Source of the DNA: Deltaproteobacteria bacterium
GTDB lineage: Bacteria; Desulfobacterota; Desulfuromonadia; Geobacterales; Pseudopelobacteraceae
Direction: 5' to 3'
Assembly (NCBI GenBank): GCA_030654645.1
Contig: JAURXC010000235.1
Coordinates: 1-26,300 of the forward strand
DNA length: 26,300 nucleotides
How positions within the stretch are numbered: position 1 is the first letter of the stretch; every line of letters starts with the position of its first letter. Under the pieces are notes generated by a model, which saw only the letters and a program-made list of their open reading frames with translations, had not been told where the DNA came from and made no database searches. Both the position numbers and the translations under genes were made by a program. Shown piece by piece: positions 8,847 to 16,755 of this stretch.

Positions 8847-9363
8847 GAAGTTTTGTTCAGCTTTAATGCTGCTGGTGCTTTTTTCGTTGTCTGGCGGGTG
8901 TGGAACGTTTATCGGCAGGAATCTGTCGGTGACCAGGAATGTCTCATCCGCTGAGCGTAACTTCGCCGGAGCTTTGGAAAACCTTCGAGCCGGCAATGAG
9001 TCCGTTGCACGTGATCTGCTCGTGCGGGTTGTGAGTGAACCCGGTCAGGCCGGAGTGACTGATGAAGCCCTGTTTCGATTGGCGTTGTTGAATCTTAGGG
9101 ATGAAAACGGGAAAGGTGAAAGACGGGCGACAGAGCTGATTGAAAGACTGCTGGGTGAGTTCCCGGGCAGTATCTGGTCCCGGCAGGCGGCTCCGTTGGC
9201 GGAGTATGTTCAGGAAACGGTTGTCTTGCGTGCCCGAACTCGGGAACTAAAGGCGCTGCGTAACCAGAATCTGTCGTTGAGCCGTGACAACAAGGAGCTT
9301 CGCCAAAGTATCGAACGCATCAAGGATCTGGATCTGGAACTGGAAAAGAAGATCAGAAGGTAA
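8836..9363 (+). CDS. Small lipoprotein with TPR-like and coiled-coil regions
   Basis: A 175-residue protein that begins with a GTG overlapping the end of the GGDEF gene, with AAAGGGGA just upstream. Its N-terminus is a lipoprotein signal: a short basic start, a hydrophobic stretch and SLSGGC as lipobox, with the Cys at about residue 22. The middle (about 40-120) is helical with alternating Ala/Leu/Arg, like tetratricopeptide repeats. The C-terminal 50 residues are strongly coiled-coil with many Arg, Lys and Glu. The overlap suggests co-expression with the diguanylate cyclase, perhaps as an envelope partner of its sensor. No named family is recognised. Confidence 0.75.
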   Translation: MKPEKFCSALMLLVLFSLSGGCGTFIGRNLSVTRNVSSAERNFAGALENLRAGNESVARDLLVRVVSEPGQAGVTDEALFRLALLNLRDENGKGERRATELIERLLGEFPGSIWSRQAAPLAEYVQETVVLRARTRELKALRNQNLSLSRDNKELRQSIERIKDLDLELEKKIRR

Positions 9364-9389
9364 CACATTAAATAAAATACGGACTTACT

Positions 9390-10505
9390 TCACTTCCGCT
9401 TTTCGCCCTGCTGATATTCCGCCATGAACTTTACTTTATAATCCATAAAACGCCCGTCTCCGATTGCCTGACGAATCTCCTTCATCATCGTCAGATAAAA
9501 ATGAACGTTGTGGATGGCCGACAATACGGCCGACAGTACCTCGTTGGATACAAACAGGTGATGGATGTATGCCCGGCTGAAGTTCTGGCAGGTATAGCAT
9601 CCGCAACTTGGGTCGATCGGGAAAAAATCGCGCTTGTAGTTCTTGTTTGTAACCCGGATCCTGCCTCGACGCGTAAACAGTGTTGCGCTTCTGGCGTAGC
9701 GGGTCGGGATGACACAGTCAAACATGTCGATACCACGCTCGACACTTTCCAGAATGTCCTCGGGCAGTCCGACGCCCATCAGGTAACGGGGTTTGTTCTC
9801 CGGCAGATGCGGCGTCGTGAAGCCAACAATCTTTTTCAGCAGTTCCAGCCCCTCGCCGACGCTGACTCCGCCGATCGCATATCCCGGCAGGTCCAGTTTG
9901 CACATCTCCCTTGCGCACAATGCACGCAGATCTTCATATACACTTCCCTGTACAATCCCGAATAATGCCTGGCCGTTGTCGATCATCGCATTCTGGCATT
10001 GTTTAAGCCAGCGGATGGTTTTCTTCGTGGATTGCTCGGCGTAGGCTTTTTCGCAGGGGTAGGGGATGCACTCGTCAAATGCCATGATGATGTCCGCGCC
10101 CAGATCCTGCTGAATGCGGGTGGCGCTGGCCGGATCAAGGTAGATCTCTTCTCCGCTGATCTCGTGTCTGAAGAAAACGCCATCTTCGGTAATGCGCTTG
10201 TTGGGCAGTGAAAAGACCTGGAATCCGCCCGAGTCGGTCAGGATGGGTTTGTTCCAGGACATGAACTTATGCAGGCCGCCCGCCTTTTTAACCAGGCCTT
10301 CGCCAGGCTGCAGGTGCAGATGATAGGTGTTTGAAAGTATTATCTGGGCTCCGGTCTCTTCGATCTGGACCGGAGTGAGAGGCTTCATGGCGCCGTGAGT
10401 TGCTACCGGCATGAAAATCGGGGTCTGGATGTCTCCCCTTGATGTGCTGACTACGCCGAGTCGTGCGGCGCTAGATTGGTCCTTTTTAAGCAGCCTGAAT
10501 TCCAT
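9390..10505 (-). CDS. tgt: tRNA-guanine transglycosylase (queuosine pathway)
   Basis: This enzyme exchanges guanine 34 of GUN-anticodon tRNAs for preQ1, the first tRNA-level step of queuosine synthesis. All key elements are present: TDSGGFQVFSL with catalytic Asp91, GIVQGSVYEDLR, YAIGGVSVGE substrate-binding loop, nucleophile Asp263 in MFDCVIPTR, and the zinc site Cys301, Cys303, Cys306 plus His332. The length of 371 residues is typical of the bacterial form. It stands alone on the minus strand, convergent with the lipoprotein gene and divergent from the frd region; a weak TTGCTT/TTAGTA promoter lies about 50 bases upstream. Confidence 0.98.
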   Translation of the reverse strand: MEFRLLKKDQSSAARLGVVSTSRGDIQTPIFMPVATHGAMKPLTPVQIEETGAQIILSNTYHLHLQPGEGLVKKAGGLHKFMSWNKPILTDSGGFQVFSLPNKRITEDGVFFRHEISGEEIYLDPASATRIQQDLGADIIMAFDECIPYPCEKAYAEQSTKKTIRWLKQCQNAMIDNGQALFGIVQGSVYEDLRALCAREMCKLDLPGYAIGGVSVGEGLELLKKIVGFTTPHLPENKPRYLMGVGLPEDILESVERGIDMFDCVIPTRYARSATLFTRRGRIRVTNKNYKRDFFPIDPSCGCYTCQNFSRAYIHHLFVSNEVLSAVLSAIHNVHFYLTMMKEIRQAIGDGRFMDYKVKFMAEYQQGEKRK

Positions 10506-10739
10506 TTATATTGTCGCTCCCGGAGTAGTTCTGTGCTGAAAGTACTAACACGAATATCAGGTTAAAAGCAATCATGCCGAAAAAACGCGCTCGGACACAG
10601 TTTGAAATTGTATCCTGTATACATAAAATGGTTGCAATTTTTTATAACGATGTCTACTATGCGTTTCATAAAAAAACGAGAGTCTGATAAACGCTACGGT
10701 TTCCAAAGCCGCATCAAATACACTTAAAAGGAGGTTGTA
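10506..10739. other. Divergent intergenic region between tgt and the frd leader
   Basis: Non-coding on both strands as far as I can see. It holds the frd promoter (10632-10660), a short inverted repeat TGTAT-N5-ATACA (about 10609-10623) just upstream of it, and the ribosome-binding site of the leader ORF. A second gap of 37 bases separates the leader ORF from frdC. Confidence 0.6.
10632..10660 (+). promoter_or_regulatory. Sigma-70-type promoter of the frd operon
   Basis: TTGCAA (10632-10637), 17-base spacer, TACTAT (10655-10660). It would give a leader of about 185 bases before frdC, containing a small ORF. Confidence 0.55.
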
Positions 10740-10814
10740 ATGGTGTTTTTATCCGGATTTCTCTGGCGTGGTCCCCCCCGATGTTTTTGTCCATCCCCAT
10801 TAAGACTTATTTAA
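10740..10814 (+). CDS. 24-codon leader ORF upstream of frdC
   Basis: An ATG preceded five bases earlier by a perfect AAGGAGG (10728-10734) opens a 24-codon frame ending at TAA 10812-10814, 37 bases before frdC. The peptide is hydrophobic at its start and then carries Arg, Pro and two Cys (RGPPRCFCPSP). It contains a run of seven C (10773-10779) that includes consecutive CCC proline codons. The ribosome-binding site is stronger than most in this window, which argues it is translated. A role as a regulatory leader peptide is inference; it could also be a chance frame. Confidence 0.45.
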   Translation: MVFLSGFLWRGPPRCFCPSPLRLI

Positions 10815-10851
10815 TCCAGGCTGTATCAAATCTCTAAAAGGAAGGAATGCT

Positions 10852-11541
10852 ATGCAACTGCTTACGTCTTCAATCGGCAGAAAGATCGTGATGGCGATCA
10901 CGGGCCAGGCAATGGTTTTATTCGCCGTCGTCCATCTGCTCGGCAACAGCTCTATCTTCGGATGGCTTAACGGCGGTATCAATGCCTATGCCGAACATCT
11001 CCACAGCTTGCCTTTGCCAATCATCATCGCTTTTCGTTTGGTCATGCTGGCCCTGGTCTGTATCCATATCTGGTTCGGCATCCAGCTGACCATCGAGAAT
11101 CGTGGTGGTCGTCCCAGACAGTACGCGGTCAAGTCAGTCCAGAAGGCTACCTTTGCCAGTGAGAACATGATCTGGACCGGCTGTCTGCTGGGACTGTTCC
11201 TGGTGTATCATTTGCTGCATTTCACTTTCCAGGTGACCAACCCGGAAACTTCTGCTCTGCAGCACTTGGTTCCGCTGCATGATCAAATGGTTCCGAATGT
11301 TCTCGGAATGGTGGTTGCCGGCTTTTCGAACTTCTTTGTAGCGTTCATCTATGCGGTCGCCCTGGTGGTTCTGTTTCTGCATCTCTCCCATGGCATTCAG
11401 AGCTTTTTCCAGACAATGGGATGGAGCTGCGACAAGAGTCAGCCGATCATAGTCAAACTCGGGACTCTGGTTGCACTGGTTATGTTCCTTGGATATGTTA
11501 CCATCCCGCTGACAATTTTTGCCGGCATTCTGAAAGGTTAA
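10852..11541 (+). CDS. frdC: Succinate dehydrogenase/fumarate reductase cytochrome b subunit
   Basis: The membrane anchor of complex II, of the single-polypeptide diheme type known from Wolinella FrdC and Bacillus SdhC, which exchanges electrons with menaquinone. Five hydrophobic segments are visible in 229 residues. Candidate heme-ligating histidines occur in FAVVHLLGN, CIHIWFG, VYHLLHFTF and LHLSHGIQSFFQ. AAGGAAGGA lies just ahead of the ATG. It heads the three-gene frdCAB order, with 10 bases to frdA. In Geobacter this operon encodes an enzyme reported to work both as fumarate reductase and succinate dehydrogenase, which is why the frd symbols are used. Confidence 0.93.
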   Translation: MQLLTSSIGRKIVMAITGQAMVLFAVVHLLGNSSIFGWLNGGINAYAEHLHSLPLPIIIAFRLVMLALVCIHIWFGIQLTIENRGGRPRQYAVKSVQKATFASENMIWTGCLLGLFLVYHLLHFTFQVTNPETSALQHLVPLHDQMVPNVLGMVVAGFSNFFVAFIYAVALVVLFLHLSHGIQSFFQTMGWSCDKSQPIIVKLGTLVALVMFLGYVTIPLTIFAGILKG

Positions 11542-11551
11542 GGGGGTTATT

Positions 11552-13468
11552 GTGATACTTGACGGAAAATGTCCAACCGGACCAATTGAAAAAAGCTGGG
11601 ATAAACACCGCTTCGACCTGAAGCTGGTCAATCCCGCCAACAAACGCAAATATAACATCATTGTAGTCGGCACCGGCTTGGCCGGCGGCGCAGCTGCCGC
11701 CTCATTGGGAGAACTCGGTTACAACGTCCAGGCTTTCTGTTACCAGGACAGTCCACGTCGCGCCCACTCAATTGCCGCACAGGGCGGCATCAACGCCGCT
11801 AAAAACTACCCGAGTGACGGCGACTCGATCCTGCGCCTGATGTACGATACCATCAAGGGTGGCGACTTCCGTGCCCGTGAAGCCGATGTTTGGCGTCTCT
11901 CGCAGGTTTCCAATAACATCATTGACCAGTGTGTGGCTCAAGGTGTTCCCTTTGGCCGCGATTACGCCGGCTATCTCGACAACCGCTCCTTCGGCGGCGC
12001 ACAGGTTTCCCGTACCTTTTATTCACGCGGTGAAACAGGTCAGCAGCTGCTCCTGGGTGCCTACTCGGCTCTTTCCCGCCAGATAAAACTCGGCTCGGTC
12101 AAGATGTATAACCGTCGCGAGATGCTGGACCTGGTTGTAGTTGACGGTGTAGCCCGTGGTATAACCTGCCGCAATCTGATTACCGGCGCGCTTGAAAGCT
12201 ACGCGGCCGATGCCGTTTGCCTCTGCACCGGTGGCTATGTCAACGTATTTTATCTTTCAACCAATGCCAAGGGCTGCTCGGTCACGGCCACGTGGAAGGC
12301 TGCCAAAAAAGGCGCTTTCTTTGCCAACCCCTGTTACACACAGATCCATCCGACCTGTATCCCGCAGGCTGGCGAATATCAGTCCAAGCTGACCCTGATG
12401 TCGGAGTCGCTTCGTAATGACGGTCGTATCTGGGTTCCCAAGAAGAAGGAAGATGTCGGCAAGCGGCCTGAGCAGATTCCCGAGGAGGATCGCGACTATT
12501 ACCTCGAGCGCAAATACCCGTCCTTCGGTAACCTGGCTCCTCGCGACATCTCATCACGTTCCGCCAAGGAGCAATGCGATGAGGGTCGTGGCGTCGGTCC
12601 CGGCGGCCGTGGTGTTTACCTCGATTATGCCGATTCGATCAAGCGTCTCAGTGAGAAGGTTATCTGCGAGCGTTATGGTAACTTGTTCGAAATGTATGAG
12701 CGTATCACCGACGACAATGCCTATAAAACCCCGATGCGTATCTATCCCGCGCCGCATTATGCCATGGGCGGCCTGTGGGTGGATTATAACCTGATGAGCA
12801 ACGTTCCCGGCCTGTTCGTACTGGGCGAGGCCAACTTCTCGGTCCACGGTGCAAACCGCCTGGGTGCCTCGGCCCTCATGCAGGGTCTTTCCGACGGTTA
12901 CTTCGTCATCCCGTACACCATCGGCGGCTATCTGGCTACTGTCAAGCCTGGTGGAACCAATACAGATCATGCCGAGTTCAAGAAGTCGGCTGAGGATGTC
13001 AATTCTACTACAAATAAATTACTCAGCATCAACGGCAAGAAGACTGTTACCGAGTTCCACCGCGATCTGGGCAAGATCATGTGGAACAATGTCGGTATGG
13101 CCCGTTCCAAGGAAAGCTTGACCGAGGCTATCAAGCAGATTCCGGTGCTTCGTGACGAGTTCTGGAAAAATCTCAAGGTTACCGGCACCGGGGCAGAACT
13201 CAACCAGCAGTTGGAAAATGCCGGTCGTGTGGCTGACTTCCTTGAATTCGGCGAGTTGATGGCACGCGATTCACTGCATCGTGAAGAGTCGTGCGGCGGC
13301 CATTTCCGGGTTGAACATCAACTTCCTGACGGGGAAGCCATGCGTAATGACGCCGATTTCTCTTACGTTGGCGCATGGGAGTTCAAGGGGGTTGGCAAGG
13401 AACCTGAACTGCACAAGGAACCTCTGAAATTCGAGACTATTCATCTCGCTGTAAGGAGCTACAAATAA
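11552..13468 (+). CDS. frdA: Succinate dehydrogenase/fumarate reductase flavoprotein subunit
   Basis: This catalytic subunit interconverts succinate and fumarate. The sequence shows the dinucleotide-binding fold GTGLAGGAA (about 40-48), the FAD attachment motif RRAHSIAAQGG with His72 as the covalent FAD ligand, the active-site HPTCIPQ block, a DYADSI segment, and the conserved APHYAMGGL and GEANFSVHGANRLGASALMQGL blocks near residues 400-450. The length of 638 residues fits the epsilon/delta-proteobacterial and Bacillus-like type. The start is GTG, with AAGGGGG six bases ahead; the protein would otherwise lack its N-terminus. It overlaps frdB by one base (TAATG). Confidence 0.97.
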   Translation: MILDGKCPTGPIEKSWDKHRFDLKLVNPANKRKYNIIVVGTGLAGGAAAASLGELGYNVQAFCYQDSPRRAHSIAAQGGINAAKNYPSDGDSILRLMYDTIKGGDFRAREADVWRLSQVSNNIIDQCVAQGVPFGRDYAGYLDNRSFGGAQVSRTFYSRGETGQQLLLGAYSALSRQIKLGSVKMYNRREMLDLVVVDGVARGITCRNLITGALESYAADAVCLCTGGYVNVFYLSTNAKGCSVTATWKAAKKGAFFANPCYTQIHPTCIPQAGEYQSKLTLMSESLRNDGRIWVPKKKEDVGKRPEQIPEEDRDYYLERKYPSFGNLAPRDISSRSAKEQCDEGRGVGPGGRGVYLDYADSIKRLSEKVICERYGNLFEMYERITDDNAYKTPMRIYPAPHYAMGGLWVDYNLMSNVPGLFVLGEANFSVHGANRLGASALMQGLSDGYFVIPYTIGGYLATVKPGGTNTDHAEFKKSAEDVNSTTNKLLSINGKKTVTEFHRDLGKIMWNNVGMARSKESLTEAIKQIPVLRDEFWKNLKVTGTGAELNQQLENAGRVADFLEFGELMARDSLHREESCGGHFRVEHQLPDGEAMRNDADFSYVGAWEFKGVGKEPELHKEPLKFETIHLAVRSYK

Positions 13469-14226
13469 TGAGCGAACACAAGACCATGACATTGACACTG
13501 ATTGTGTGGCGCCAGAAGAATGCCAACGATCCTGGTAAATTCGAAACTTACACAGCCAAGGAAATCACCGAGCATCACTCCTTTCTGGAGATGCTTGACG
13601 TTGTCAACGAAGACCTGATCAATACAGGTAAAGAGCCGATCGTATTCGATCACGACTGTCGTGAGGGAATCTGCGGTATGTGCTCACAGGTTATTAACGG
13701 GGCTCCCCACGGTGGCCAGGATCGTACAACCGTCTGCCAGCTGCACATGCGTAAATTCAAGGATGGCGACACCATCTATATTGAACCGTGGCGTGCTCGT
13801 GCTTTCCCGATCGTTAAAGACCTGATCGTGGACCGTGCCGCGCTTGATACGATTATCCAGGCAGGTGGCTATACATCCTGTCATACAGGTGGTGTGCCTG
13901 ACGGCAACACGATCATGATTCCCAAGCCGATAGCTGAAGAAGCTACCGATGCTGCCGAGTGCATCGGATGTGGGGCTTGTGTGGCCGGATGTCCTAACGG
14001 TGCCGCCATGCTCTTTACAGGCGCCAAGGTCTCCCAGTTGGCGCTTCTTCCTCAAGGCCGGCCCGAGGCGGCAGCTCGTGTGAAGAATATGACGGAAGCC
14101 ATGAAAGAGTGTGGTTTTGGTAATTGCACCAACCACTACGAGTGTCAGGTAGCTTGTCCCAAAGGCGTTAACGTCAAGTTCATCGCCCGCATGAACAGGG
14201 AATTCCTCAAGGCACAATTCGCCTGA
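13468..14226 (+). CDS. frdB: Succinate dehydrogenase/fumarate reductase iron-sulfur subunit
   Basis: This subunit carries electrons from the flavin to the cytochrome. It has all three cluster motifs: [2Fe-2S] ligands Cys64, Cys69, Cys72, Cys90; the [4Fe-4S] motif CIGCGACVAGC (165-175); and the [3Fe-4S] region with Cys220, Cys226, Cys230. The N-terminal plant-ferredoxin fold and C-terminal bacterial-ferredoxin fold are in the usual order and 252 residues is normal. Its ATG overlaps the frdA stop, giving translational coupling. A perfect hairpin terminator follows 28 bases later. Confidence 0.97.
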   Translation: MSEHKTMTLTLIVWRQKNANDPGKFETYTAKEITEHHSFLEMLDVVNEDLINTGKEPIVFDHDCREGICGMCSQVINGAPHGGQDRTTVCQLHMRKFKDGDTIYIEPWRARAFPIVKDLIVDRAALDTIIQAGGYTSCHTGGVPDGNTIMIPKPIAEEATDAAECIGCGACVAGCPNGAAMLFTGAKVSQLALLPQGRPEAAARVKNMTEAMKECGFGNCTNHYECQVACPKGVNVKFIARMNREFLKAQFA

Positions 14227-14254
14227 TTTAACTTGCATCAAAATTATGTTATAA

Positions 14255-14288
14255 GAGGGGCTGCCGTTTGGCAGCCCCTCTCTTTTTT
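14255..14288 (+). terminator. Intrinsic terminator after frdCAB
   Basis: A perfect eleven-base-pair stem (GAGGGGCTGCC 14255-14265, GGCAGCCCCTC 14270-14280), four-base loop, and a TCTTTTTT tail. The tail ends ten bases before the next start codon. Confidence 0.93.
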
Positions 14289-14297
14289 GGAGTTTAC

Positions 14298-15200
14298 GTG
14301 GATTTGAACCTTGTGCGATTGATATTTGAAGTGGAAACGAATAACTCTGATGTTGCTGCATTCTATCAGGCGCTGCGGCGCTTTGAGCAACTATTCAGGC
14401 AAGCTTGCTGCGGTAATCCGCGGGATGCGTGTATTGCCTGCAAAGAAAAATATTCCTGTTCTTACCGGGCCGTTTTTGCCCAGGATCTGTCAAGCGATCC
14501 CGATGTGGTGCGCCGTCATCAAAAACCGCCCCTGCCCTTCGCCTTCAAGTTGAATCAAGTTCCAAATAATGGCTCATATCTGGAAATAAGTCTTGTGGTT
14601 GCCGGTAAAGCAATTAATCACCTGGACGTATTTATCAGGTCCGTCCGGCAGATGGTCGAAACGACTCCGGCGCAAAACCATGGCAATGTTTCCTGCATAA
14701 GGTGTGTCTATTGCCTGGACTACCAAATGCTGAGGCACAGACTGGATCTCTTGTCATCCGCCAGCCAGAATGTGATTGTTTTATCAAGCCTGGATATCAT
14801 GGAGAACCCGGTTGGTGGCGAGAACATCAGGCTGGTCATCGAATCCCCGCTGCGACTGCTCCGCGGCGGATCTGAACTGCGCCGCTTTGATTTCAGCGCT
14901 TTCCTGCGTTCCCAAATGCGCCGCTGCTCTTCCCTGTTTGCCTATTATGGCGACGGTGAGCTCGATATTGACTTTGCAGGGTTATCGGGCGAGGCCAGTC
15001 TGGTCAAGTGTCTTGACGACGGAATTCGCTATTCGCAGCCGCACTGGTCACTGCGCCCGAACCATGCCGGACTGATCGGGATCTCCCGCTTTGCCGGTGT
15101 CACGCCGGGAATACTATCCTTACTAACTCTTGGCGCATATATTAATGCCGGTAAGCTCGCTTCTTTCGGGTTTGGAGCATACGTCACGGAAGCCGGTTGA
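14298..15200 (+). CDS. Cas6-like RAMP-fold protein (COG5551-type), no CRISPR nearby
   Basis: A 300-residue protein resembling the family annotated as 'CRISPR system precrRNA processing endoribonuclease RAMP protein Cas6'. The best evidence is the C-terminal glycine-rich segment ending GKLASFGFGAY (about 283-293), the classic RAMP/Cas6 loop. Also typical of this branch is a Cys-rich motif near the N-terminus (Cys37, Cys38, Cys45, Cys48, Cys54) followed by a RHQKPPLPF segment. The start is GTG at 14298 with TTTGGAG upstream; a longer frame begins inside the frd terminator. No CRISPR repeats or other cas genes are seen in the window. Its true substrate is unknown, and no catalytic His can be assigned with confidence. 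Confidence 0.7.
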   Translation: MDLNLVRLIFEVETNNSDVAAFYQALRRFEQLFRQACCGNPRDACIACKEKYSCSYRAVFAQDLSSDPDVVRRHQKPPLPFAFKLNQVPNNGSYLEISLVVAGKAINHLDVFIRSVRQMVETTPAQNHGNVSCIRCVYCLDYQMLRHRLDLLSSASQNVIVLSSLDIMENPVGGENIRLVIESPLRLLRGGSELRRFDFSAFLRSQMRRCSSLFAYYGDGELDIDFAGLSGEASLVKCLDDGIRYSQPHWSLRPNHAGLIGISRFAGVTPGILSLLTLGAYINAGKLASFGFGAYVTEAG

Positions 15201-15211
15201 CTTCGCACTAC

Positions 15212-15238
15212 TTGACGCTACTGTGCCAATAGTATAAC
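15212..15238 (+). promoter_or_regulatory. Weak promoter candidate before the biosynthetic run
   Basis: TTGACG (15212-15217) and TATAAC (15233-15238), but with a spacer of only 15 bases. It lies between the Cas6-like gene and the deacetylase gene in a 73-base gap. Confidence 0.3.
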
Positions 15239-15273
15239 TTGCACAAAATTCACTTTGTTGCAGACGGGTCCAT

Positions 15274-16101
15274 GTGTTTATAAACTGCTTTACGGTAGAT
15301 GTTGAAGACTGGTTCCATGTCTGCGGTGTTTCCGGGGCGCCGCAGGTGCCGTCAAGTCAATGGCGGGTGTACGATAATACACTGCGCTTGCTTGACCTGT
15401 TTGATGAACTCGACATCCACGGCACATTTTTCATGCTTGGCTCGGTTGCATCCGCAAGGCCCGCGCTTGCATCCGAAATTGCGGCGCGCGGACACGAAGT
15501 GGCTTCACATGGTTATTCTCATAAACTGGTTTACGAATTGACACCGGATCAATTCCGTCAGGAACTGGTCCGCACCGGCGACCTGATAGCAAGTCAGACC
15601 GGTGTGGCGCCCCGCGGATTCAGGGCGCCCCAGTGGTCGCTTGGCGGGCGTACTCCATGGGCATTCGAAATACTTGCCGCGGAAGGGTACCTATATGATT
15701 CAAGCTGCACCCCGCTTCCGTTTGTCGGCGATTCTAAAGGTTCTTTATCACCGTATCAATTGGCAACAGCTGCCGGGAATCTGTGGGAAATTCCGCCGCT
15801 GGTAACTCCCGGCCGATTTGTGAACTTGCCAAGCGGCGGAGGGTGGGGGTTACGGTTTTTGCCAATGAAGACTATACTTAAGGGTGTGGAATATGCGCAT
15901 TCCGCCGGAAATCCGGCCGTGATATTTCTGCACCCGCGAGACGTTGACCCGGATGGCCCGAGACTGGCTCTGCCTCTGCTGAAGAGTTTCGCGGCGTACG
16001 GCACGCGCAGTGATGCGACTCCGGTCCTCAGAACCCTGGCGCGAACCGGTAAATGCATACCCCTGGGAGAAATGGTGGATTCGTGGCGTTTTGTGTCCTG
16101 A
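15274..16101 (+). CDS. Polysaccharide deacetylase family protein (NodB-like)
   Basis: A carbohydrate esterase 4 fold enzyme of 275 residues; such enzymes usually remove N-acetyl groups from glycans in a metal-dependent manner. Visible motifs are FTVDVEDWFH (catalytic Asp region), GHEVASHGYSH with the metal-binding His-x3-His, RAPQWS, and FLHPRD near the C-terminal catalytic His. The DVEDWFH opening resembles deacetylases of exopolysaccharide loci. The start is GTG at 15274; an ATG two bases upstream is out of frame and stops after three codons. It is the first gene of the ten-gene run and overlaps the glycosyltransferase. There is no signal peptide, so the substrate is likely cytoplasmic, possibly a lipid-linked sugar (inference). 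Confidence 0.88.
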   Translation: MFINCFTVDVEDWFHVCGVSGAPQVPSSQWRVYDNTLRLLDLFDELDIHGTFFMLGSVASARPALASEIAARGHEVASHGYSHKLVYELTPDQFRQELVRTGDLIASQTGVAPRGFRAPQWSLGGRTPWAFEILAAEGYLYDSSCTPLPFVGDSKGSLSPYQLATAAGNLWEIPPLVTPGRFVNLPSGGGWGLRFLPMKTILKGVEYAHSAGNPAVIFLHPRDVDPDGPRLALPLLKSFAAYGTRSDATPVLRTLARTGKCIPLGEMVDSWRFVS

Positions 16102-16745
16102 TACCGGCCTATAACGCGGCCATCACTTTGGCAAATGTACTGGAAGAAGTTTGCGGGCAGGGTTTTGCGGTGGTTGTCGTGGATGACGGTTCAAGCGATG
16201 CCACGTCGGCGGTGGCTGGCGCTTATCCCGTTACCCTGCTGTCGCACACCGGCAACCTGGGCAAGGGGGCTGCCTTGATGAGCGGGTTCCGCTGGGCTGT
16301 TGAAAACGGATTTGACGGTGTCGTCACGCTGGACGCCGATGGTCAGCACGACCCTTTATCTATTACACCTCTTGCGACAGCGGCCATTGACGGGCACTTC
16401 GGCATTCTGATAGCATCCCGGTATACCCAGTTTAGTGAAATGTCCGGCCTGCGCAAGTTCTGGAACCGTTTCGGTGTATGGTGCATTCGCAAACGCACCG
16501 GATTCGAAATCAGCGACAGCCAATCAGGATTCAGGTATTATTCGACTGCGTTGCTGGCGGGTGTAACACTGACCAAGAACGGCTATGACCTGGAAATGGA
16601 AGTCCTGATCAAGGCCTGGAAGAGCGGATATACGATCGGTTCGCTGCCGGTTGCGGCACGTGTCGCGGACGGACGTTCAACCAGCCACTACCGTCCGGTG
16701 CGGGACACATGGAACATCAGCATGACTTTCTTACGCTACATGTGA
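16083..16745 (+). CDS. Family 2 glycosyltransferase (DPM1-like)
   Basis: A GT-A fold glycosyltransferase of about 220 residues, similar to dolichol-phosphate-mannose-synthase-type enzymes. It shows IPAYNAA at the N-terminus, VVVDDGSSDAT (nucleotide binding), LDADGQHDP (DxD metal motif), an ASRY segment and an ISDSQSGFRYY segment typical of this group. No C-terminal membrane helices are present, so it is likely a peripheral enzyme. GTG at 16083 is the best start, giving a 19-base overlap with the deacetylase; the frame extends to 16053 but that adds non-family residues. The likely acceptor is a polyprenyl phosphate or lipid, but the substrate cannot be read from sequence. Confidence 0.88.
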   Translation: MAFCVLIPAYNAAITLANVLEEVCGQGFAVVVVDDGSSDATSAVAGAYPVTLLSHTGNLGKGAALMSGFRWAVENGFDGVVTLDADGQHDPLSITPLATAAIDGHFGILIASRYTQFSEMSGLRKFWNRFGVWCIRKRTGFEISDSQSGFRYYSTALLAGVTLTKNGYDLEMEVLIKAWKSGYTIGSLPVAARVADGRSTSHYRPVRDTWNISMTFLRYM

Positions 16746-16755
16746 TGGAGAAACT

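Noticed and set aside
13684..14361. 225-codon minus-strand frame opposite frdB
   Set aside because: Its span crosses the perfect frd terminator and is antisense to a gene with all cluster motifs intact.
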